DNA from: CAZDGV01 sp964505195
GTDB lineage: Bacteria; Bacteroidota; Bacteroidia; Chitinophagales; Chitinophagaceae
Assembly (NCBI GenBank): GCA_964505195.1
Contig: CAZDGV010000045.1
Span: forward strand, 1 to 10,870
Direction of reading: 5' to 3'
DNA length: 10,870 nt
In this document: piece after piece, positions 6,171 through 10,870 of the stretch
Layout: each line of letters starts with the position of its first letter
Position numbering within the stretch: position 1 is the first letter of the stretch
Program-made: the position numbers and the translations under genes
Notes under the pieces: model-generated
The model's database searches: none
Told to the model about the DNA's origin: nothing
Seen by the model: only the letters and a program-made list of their open reading frames with translations

Positions 6171-6893
6171 TTATCCCATATTATGGAATACTTTTTGAAC
6201 ATCTTCGTCTTGTTCCAGTTTTTCCAACAGCTTACTAATATCTTCCGCCTGCTCATCGGTTACGGGAACCGTAGTACCCGGTATCCATTCCACTTCAGCA
6301 CTAATGGGCGTAATGTTTTTTTCTTCCAGTGCTTTTTGCATGTTGCCGAAATCGGTGAAGCCGCAGCGTAACACCAAAATCTCTTCGCCGTTTTCACCGG
6401 TGCTTTCTCCCAACTCTTCCAGTCCGCTATCGATCAGCTCCAGTTCAAGTTCTTCCGTATTCATGCCGGCGGGGTTTAGTTTAAATACGCCCATTTTTTT
6501 AAACTGAAAGCTTACGCTTCCACTATTGCCTAATGCGCCTCCGCCTTTGTTGAAATGACTTTTTACATTGGCAACGGTACGCACATGATTATCCGTTGCT
6601 GTTTCAACCAATATCGCAACACCATGCGGACCATAACCCTCATAGAGGATCTCCTCAATATTGTCCATTTCTTTGCCGAGCGCTCTTTTGATGGCAGCTT
6701 CCACGCGATCTTTTGGCATGTTCACTGCTTTTGCGTTGGCAACACAACGGCGGAGAGCAGGGTTGGTACTGGCATCCGGTCCGCCCGCTTTTACAGCAAT
6801 GGCGATTTCTTTCCCGATGCGGGTAAACTGTTTGGCCATGCGGTCCCAGCGGGCAAACATGGTGGCTTTTCTTACTTCAAATATGCGACCCAT
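6171..6893 (-). CDS. yebC: YebC/PmpR family protein
   Basis: A 240-residue protein matching the YebC/PmpR/TACO1 family along its full length. Conserved blocks include KAGGPDASTNPALRRCVANAKAVNMPKDRVEAAIKRA (about 35-70), YEGYGPHGVAILVE (about 84-97), TDNHVRTVANVKSHFNKGGGALGNSGSVSFQF (about 100-131) and the acidic C-terminal domain. The N-terminus, MGRIFEVRKATMFARWDRMAK, is the Bacteroidota version and lacks the HSKWANIKHRK start seen in Proteobacteria. Members were first described as DNA-binding regulators (PmpR); more recent work places the family at the ribosome, helping translation through proline-rich stretches, and TACO1 is its mitochondrial relative. Which role applies here cannot be read from the sequence. 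It is flanked by terminators on both sides and has its own promoter, so it is a single-gene unit. Confidence 0.95.
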   Translation of the reverse strand: MGRIFEVRKATMFARWDRMAKQFTRIGKEIAIAVKAGGPDASTNPALRRCVANAKAVNMPKDRVEAAIKRALGKEMDNIEEILYEGYGPHGVAILVETATDNHVRTVANVKSHFNKGGGALGNSGSVSFQFKKMGVFKLNPAGMNTEELELELIDSGLEELGESTGENGEEILVLRCGFTDFGNMQKALEEKNITPISAEVEWIPGTTVPVTDEQAEDISKLLEKLEQDEDVQKVFHNMG

Positions 6894-6912
6894 GCGATAT
6901 TAGATTGGAGGG

Positions 6913-6939
6913 CAAAATTAGGGAGATGCCCGTAAACAA
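6913..6939 (-). promoter_or_regulatory. Promoter of yebC, overlapping the permease terminator
   Basis: The minus strand reads TTG (6939-6937), 16 bases, then TAATTTTG (6920-6913), an exact -7 match. The box ends 19 bases before the ATG at 6893, giving a short leader. The TTG is part of the T-tract that ends the upstream permease terminator, the same design as at the DCC gene. Confidence 0.65.
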
Positions 6940-6940
6940 A

Positions 6941-6966
6941 AAACCGCTCCGTAAATGGAGCGGTTT
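6941..6966 (-). terminator. Rho-independent terminator of the APC permease
   Basis: AAACCGCTCC (6941-6950) pairs perfectly with GGAGCGGTTT (6957-6966) around a 6-base loop. On the minus strand the hairpin starts 13 bases after the permease stop and is followed by TTTTTTG, a canonical U-tract. Confidence 0.88.
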
Positions 6967-6979
6967 ACAAAAAAGATGA

Positions 6980-8428
6980 TTAAGAGGGGTTTCGCAGTTT
7001 ACTGTGTTTGGCGCTATAGGTGAAATAGATCACCAATCCGATTGCCATCCAAATAAACATGTTAAGCCATGTATTAAATGGCAACGAAACCATCATGGAA
7101 GCGCAAACTAAAATTCCCAAAATAGGCACCAATGGTACCAGTGGGGTGCGGAAAGGACGTTTTGCGTCGGGTTCTGTTTTACGCATTACCATCACGCCAA
7201 TACATACCAGTACAAAGGCGAAAAGTGTTCCCATGCTTACCAGTTCGCCCACCACTTTTACGGGAACAAAGCCTGCAAACAGACTTACAAACACCAGAAA
7301 AAGCAGATTGCATTTATACGGTGTTGCAAATTTGGGGTGAAGATCTGAGAAAAGTTTCGGCAACAGTCCATCTTTGCTCATGGTATAAAAAACACGACTT
7401 TGTCCGAGTAACATCACCAGCATTACAGAGCTGTAGCCGGCCAAAATAGCAATGATGACGGTTTGATTCAGCCATACATAAGGCGTTTTTGCGATGGCAA
7501 TGGCAACAGGTGCAGCACTGCCTTTGAACTCGGTGTAGTTGGCTACGCCGGTCATTACATAAGAGAAGAGAACATATAAGATGGTGCACACAAACAGCGA
7601 TCCCAGAATACCAATGGGCATTCCCTTTTGCGGATTCTTGGCTTCTTGTGCTGCGGTACTTACGGCGTCGAAGCCGATGAATGCAAAAAATACAACACCT
7701 GCACCTCTTAGAATACCGCTCCAGCCAAAGTGGCCAAATTCTCCAGTATTTTCAGGAACAAAAGGTACATGGTTGGCCTCATTGATGAAGCTCCAACCAA
7801 TTGCGATAAAAATCAGTACCACTGAAACTTTCAGAATCACCAGCAAATTATTTACGATCGCGCTTTCCTGCGTTCCTCTGATCAGCAGCAGCGAAATGAG
7901 TACTACTACAATTACGGCAATCACATTCATGTTGCCTCCCTGCATAATTGTTCCGTCTGCCAGGGTATATTGTTCAAAGGGTGAATGCATCCACTGATGC
8001 GGAAATTCTATCCCCATATTGTGAAAGAATTTTCCGAAGTATTGCGAAAAGCTGATGGATACCGTTGCGGCGCCCAAAGCATATTCCAATACCAACGCCC
8101 AGCCAATGATCCATGCAACAAATTCACCCATGGTAGTGTAGGCATAGGTGTATGCGCTTCCTGCAATGGGAATCATGGCAGCAAACTCAGCATAGCACAA
8201 TCCTGCAAACGCGCATCCAATTGCTGCAATGACAAATGAAAATACAACGCCCGGTCCGGCATTTTCTGCAGCCACCAATCCGGTAAGCGAGAAAAGTCCA
8301 GCACCAATAATTGCGCCAATGCCCAAAGCAACCAGGTTAAATGAACCCAGGGTTTTTTTCAGTCCATGAGTGCTTCCTTCGGCTTCAGCCAATAGGCCCG
8401 ACAATGGTTTTTTAACGAATAAGCTCAT
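6980..8428 (-). CDS. APC-superfamily amino acid permease (cationic amino acid transporter-like)
   Basis: A 482-residue polytopic inner-membrane protein with about 12 hydrophobic segments. The APC signature GIGAIIGAGLFSLTG (36-50) is in the unwound part of the first membrane helix. It is followed by a Gly/Ala-rich second helix, WALVLEYALGA (110-120), and FIGFDAVSTAAQEAKNP (250-266), the helix-loop segment typical of YfnA/CAT-type members. The C-terminus carries RPFRTPLVPLVPILG, another common family phrase. These carriers import amino acids with protons; the substrate cannot be told from sequence. The start at 8428 begins a cytosolic tail MSLFVKKPLSGLLAEAEGS, usual for the group, whereas the longer frame to 8530 adds a basic, unrelated stretch running through the divergent promoter region. 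I see no convincing -7 box in front of it. It ends with its own terminator. Confidence 0.92.
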   Translation of the reverse strand: MSLFVKKPLSGLLAEAEGSTHGLKKTLGSFNLVALGIGAIIGAGLFSLTGLVAAENAGPGVVFSFVIAAIGCAFAGLCYAEFAAMIPIAGSAYTYAYTTMGEFVAWIIGWALVLEYALGAATVSISFSQYFGKFFHNMGIEFPHQWMHSPFEQYTLADGTIMQGGNMNVIAVIVVVLISLLLIRGTQESAIVNNLLVILKVSVVLIFIAIGWSFINEANHVPFVPENTGEFGHFGWSGILRGAGVVFFAFIGFDAVSTAAQEAKNPQKGMPIGILGSLFVCTILYVLFSYVMTGVANYTEFKGSAAPVAIAIAKTPYVWLNQTVIIAILAGYSSVMLVMLLGQSRVFYTMSKDGLLPKLFSDLHPKFATPYKCNLLFLVFVSLFAGFVPVKVVGELVSMGTLFAFVLVCIGVMVMRKTEPDAKRPFRTPLVPLVPILGILVCASMMVSLPFNTWLNMFIWMAIGLVIYFTYSAKHSKLRNPS

Positions 8429-8550
8429 AACGGTACGGTTGGTTTTGATATTTAAGGTGGGAAAATAAACAATTCTGTGATATCTGCTTGATTCTATTTT
8501 TCGGTGTAAGTTTTTAAGGATGCGCGGCATATCGTTCAGACTGAAAGTGT

Positions 8551-8558
8551 TATCTTGC
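8551..8558 (+). promoter_or_regulatory. Possible promoter -7 box of the GltP-like symporter
   Basis: TATCTTGC is an imperfect match to TAnnTTTG and ends 20 bases before the ATG at 8579, the same distance as at yebC and the DUF1573 pair. Another near match, TATTTTTC (8495-8502), lies further upstream. These are the only signals I can offer in the 150-base divergent gap 8429-8578; no clear operator or hairpin is visible there. Confidence 0.35.
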
Positions 8559-8578
8559 TCCTTTCAAACGGTTCGCCA

Positions 8579-9829
8579 ATGATGAAGGGTAATCGCCTCA
8601 CTACCTATATTCTCTTGTCCATGGTACTGGGCATTCTGGTTGGCTATTTGGTGCATGTGTCGGCACCCACAGAATGGATCCAGTCCTTTTCCAAAAACAT
8701 TAAACTGCTAAGCACCATCTTCATTCGTTTGGTGCAAATGATCATCGCTCCGCTGGTATTTGCCACGCTGGTGGTGGGCATTGCTAAGCTGGGCGATTTA
8801 AAAGCAGTTGGTCGCGTGGGTGGAAAAGCTTTGTTGTGGTTTATTACGGCTTCGCTGGCTTCATTGCTGCTGGGGATGCTGCTGGTAAATTTTTTCCAGC
8901 CCGGTTCATACATCGATCTGGCACAAGCCGATCAAGAAGGGGTGAAGGATCTCATGACCAAAACCTCCGCTTTTTCGATACAAAATTTTGTGGAACACAT
9001 CATTCCCAAAAGTTTGTTTGAAGCGATGGCTACCAATGAAATTCTGCAGATTGTTGTCTTCTCTATTTTCTTCGGCGTCGCTGCCGCTGGCATGGGGGAA
9101 TATACCAAGCCATTGATCAAAGCACTGGATGTGGCATCGCATATCATTCTTAAAATGGTGAACTATGTGATGAATTTCGCGCCACTGGGTGTGTTTGGTG
9201 CCCTCTCTGCAGTAGTGGCAGTGAAAGGCTTGGGTATTTTTCAATTCTATTTTATTTACTTCTTATACTTCCTGCTCGGCATTGCCATTTTGTGGGCACT
9301 GTTATTGGGAGTTGGATATTTAATTTTAGGTGCGCGCATTCGCACGCTACTGCAGCGCATAAGCGGTCCGCTGCTCATTGCATTCAGTACTACCAGCAGC
9401 GAAGCCGTTTTTCCCAAGCTTACCGAAGAGCTGGAGCGTTTCGGTTGCAAGAACAAAATTGTAGCATTTATTCTGCCCTTGGGTTATTCTTTCAATCTCG
9501 ACGGCAGCATGATGTATATGACCTTTGCCAGTTTAGCAATTGCGCAGGCTTATGGTATTCACCTCGATATTGGCACACAGCTTACCATGTTGCTCGTACT
9601 GATGCTTACCAGCAAGGGCATAGCAGGCGTACCGCGTGCATCCCTCGTAGTGGTGCTGGCAACCTGCGCCATGTTTAATATACCACCGGAAGGCGTGGCA
9701 CTCATCCTGCCCATCGATCATTTTTGCGATATGTTCAGAAGCATGACCAACGTAGTGGGCAATGCGCTGGCTACCTCAGTAGTAAGCAAGTGGGAAGGTG
9801 AACTAAGTGATGGAGAACCTGCCGTTTAA
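8579..9829 (+). CDS. Dicarboxylate/amino acid:cation symporter (GltP/DctA family)
   Basis: A 416-residue inner-membrane carrier of the DAACS (SLC1-like) family, with usual length and hydrophobic pattern. It contains the first re-entrant loop motif AFSTTSSEAVFPKL (268-281), the seventh-helix sodium/proton site LGYSFNLDGSMMY (301-313), the second re-entrant loop TSKGIAGVPRAS (344-355), and an eighth helix with Arg387 and NVVGN (391-395). The GN ending, where archaeal GltPh has GD, is also seen in E. coli GltP and DctA as I recall them, so glutamate/aspartate or C4-dicarboxylates both fit. Phe in SSEAVFP and Arg353 in the second loop differ slightly from those proteins. The start at 8579 (or the adjacent ATG at 8582) is taken because the frame before it runs into the promoter. 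It diverges from the APC permease and may be transcribed with the DedA gene, which begins 31 bases downstream. Confidence 0.93.
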   Translation: MMKGNRLTTYILLSMVLGILVGYLVHVSAPTEWIQSFSKNIKLLSTIFIRLVQMIIAPLVFATLVVGIAKLGDLKAVGRVGGKALLWFITASLASLLLGMLLVNFFQPGSYIDLAQADQEGVKDLMTKTSAFSIQNFVEHIIPKSLFEAMATNEILQIVVFSIFFGVAAAGMGEYTKPLIKALDVASHIILKMVNYVMNFAPLGVFGALSAVVAVKGLGIFQFYFIYFLYFLLGIAILWALLLGVGYLILGARIRTLLQRISGPLLIAFSTTSSEAVFPKLTEELERFGCKNKIVAFILPLGYSFNLDGSMMYMTFASLAIAQAYGIHLDIGTQLTMLLVLMLTSKGIAGVPRASLVVVLATCAMFNIPPEGVALILPIDHFCDMFRSMTNVVGNALATSVVSKWEGELSDGEPAV

Positions 9830-9860
9830 TTTTCTGCTAACGCGATTTAAAAAAGTTACC

Positions 9861-10829
9861 ATGCATCGTTTATTGATTGTTCTTTTTGGTTTCATGTTTT
9901 ACACTGCCGGTGCGCAACAACGTGTCAAGCTTCGTGTTTTCAATCAGTATGAAGCGCCGGTGGATCAGTTTTCGGTTTCGGTGCAAGGACAAAAAACGGA
10001 TTATTCCAATAATGGCAGTGGGGTGGTGGATATTACTATTTCCGGAGCCGATACTGTGCTTTTTTCAGCCAAAGGTTACGCCGATCAAAAATTTTCCGCA
10101 ACATCGCTTACTAACAATGATACCATAATATTAAAGAAGCAATTCAGCTGGAAGGATCTTCTGAATCCGATGTTTTACATTGTTTATGGCGGACTTTGGT
10201 TATTACTCTTTATTGTTTTTGCTGAAACAGGTTTGTTTGCCGGCTTTTTCTTGCCTGGCGATTCTCTGCTTTTTGTGGCCGGTATATACAGTGAAAATCT
10301 TGCGAAAGAGTTTTTGAAGCTTTTCGGAATGGCTGCAATTGGTAATGAATGGCTCGATCTGCTTGTACTATGTGGTTTGATTTCAGCTGCCGGTATTATT
10401 GGTAATGCGGTGGGGTATCGCTTTGGAAAAAAGATTGGTCCGGCCATGTATCAGTGGAAAGACAATCTGCTGTTCAAAAAAAGATATTTACACGAGGCGC
10501 ATGATTTTTATGAGAAGCATGGCGGTGGTGCCATTGTGTTTGCGCGTTTTTTACCCATCGTACGCACTTTTGCTCCCATCGTTGCGGGCATAGTGGGAAT
10601 GGATCGAAAGAAATTTGCATTCTACAATGTGATCGGATGTATTGCCTGGGTGGTGAGTATGATTTTTGCCGGCCATTTTTTACAAATATGGGTGCGCAAT
10701 CAATTCGGATTTGAATTAAAAGACCGTTTGGAATTGATTGTGATCATCATCATTCTTGTTACCACCGCTCCGGTATTCTGGAAATTATTTTTTGGCAAAA
10801 AGAAAACTACCGAAGCAAATCAAAACTGA
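9861..10829 (+). CDS. DedA-family membrane protein with an added secreted N-terminal domain
   Basis: A 322-residue protein. Residues 1-19 look like a cleavable signal peptide ending AGA-QQ. Residues about 20-92 are polar and beta-strand-like (RVKLRVFNQYEAPVDQFSVS, then VVDITISGADTVLFSAKGY), resembling a small carboxypeptidase-regulatory or PEGA-type sandwich outside the inner membrane. From about 105 a standard DedA/VTT domain follows: FAETGLFAGFFLPGDSLLF (120-138), the ISAAGIIGNAVGYRFGKKIG segment, and the signature FARFLPIVRTFAPIVAG (227-243), then two C-terminal membrane segments and a Lys-rich tail. DedA proteins are lipid-carrier flippases or scramblases (for example UptA on undecaprenyl phosphate), linked to membrane homeostasis. 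Most are about 200-220 residues with no signal peptide, so the N-terminal part is the odd feature. The start at 9861 is chosen because the signal peptide begins there; the frame before it overlaps the symporter end. Confidence 0.9.
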   Translation: MHRLLIVLFGFMFYTAGAQQRVKLRVFNQYEAPVDQFSVSVQGQKTDYSNNGSGVVDITISGADTVLFSAKGYADQKFSATSLTNNDTIILKKQFSWKDLLNPMFYIVYGGLWLLLFIVFAETGLFAGFFLPGDSLLFVAGIYSENLAKEFLKLFGMAAIGNEWLDLLVLCGLISAAGIIGNAVGYRFGKKIGPAMYQWKDNLLFKKRYLHEAHDFYEKHGGGAIVFARFLPIVRTFAPIVAGIVGMDRKKFAFYNVIGCIAWVVSMIFAGHFLQIWVRNQFGFELKDRLELIVIIIILVTTAPVFWKLFFGKKKTTEANQN

Positions 10830-10832
10830 TTT

Positions 10833-10870
10833 ATGCAGAAGTCGTCCAGTACCTCTATTATTTCTGTGCC
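10833..10870 (+). CDS. Possible 5' end of a further gene (truncated by the window)
   Basis: An ATG lies 3 bases after the DedA stop and opens a frame to the window end, beginning MQKSSSTSIISV. There is no terminator between the two, so co-transcription is plausible. Twelve codons are too few to name a product, and a chance open frame is possible. Confidence 0.35.
   Translation, partial: MQKSSSTSIISV

Noticed and set aside
6555..6935. Open frame of 126 codons on the plus strand
   Set aside because: It is antisense to yebC, whose family motifs are continuous along the minus strand, and it extends through the yebC promoter.
8429..8530. N-terminal extension of the APC permease by 34 codons
   Set aside because: It lies in the divergent intergenic region, is basic and unlike family members, and the shorter start gives the usual cytosolic tail.
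1..10870. CRISPR array, defence system, prophage or insertion sequence
   Set aside because: No spaced direct repeats, transposase, integrase, nuclease or phage-like genes are visible. All sizeable frames with family motifs are metabolic, transport or housekeeping genes.

Overview
The window reads as the chromosome of a member of the Bacteroidota, probably of the Chitinophagaceae/Sphingobacteriia type. The reasons are Bacteroidota-style promoters (a TAnnTTTG -7 box, sometimes with an upstream TTG), no Shine-Dalgarno sites before the genes, tandem secreted DUF1573 proteins, a fused alpha/beta 2-oxoacid dehydrogenase E1, and the Bacteroidota form of the YebC N-terminus. The family assignment is an inference. 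No mobile element, CRISPR array, prophage or defence system is visible, and most of the window is housekeeping and amino-acid metabolism.

Layout. Bases 1-206 are non-coding. On the minus strand they hold pieces of an elongator tRNA-Met(CAT) gene, in the right order but interrupted by three hairpin-forming palindromes, with a promoter-like box upstream. Next, on the minus strand, come a class I/II aminotransferase (207-1406), a strong terminator, and two tandem DUF1573 proteins (1499-2367). Divergent from these, on the plus strand, are the fused E1 (2490-4880) and a PhzF-family protein that follows it within a few bases. Converging on PhzF are three minus-strand single-gene units: a DCC/DUF393 protein, YebC, and an APC amino-acid permease (5697-8428). 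Divergent from the permease, on the plus strand, are a GltP/DctA-type symporter (8579-9829), a DedA-family membrane protein with an extra secreted N-terminal domain (9861-10829), and the first codons of another possible gene at the right edge.

How the genes fit together. An aminotransferase, a branched-chain-type 2-oxoacid dehydrogenase E1 and two amino-acid or dicarboxylate transporters suggest amino-acid uptake and breakdown, but they sit in separate transcription units, so a shared pathway is only an inference. The most informative signals are regulatory. Three genes (aminotransferase, E1, DCC) have the -7 box ending exactly 4 bases before the ATG, which predicts leaderless mRNAs. Three others have it about 20 bases before. 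Two terminators have U-tracts that overlap the -33 region of the next gene's promoter.

The strongest candidates for a second look are the interrupted tRNA-Met at 1-140, the fixed 4-base promoter-to-ATG spacing, and the secreted-domain/DedA fusion.
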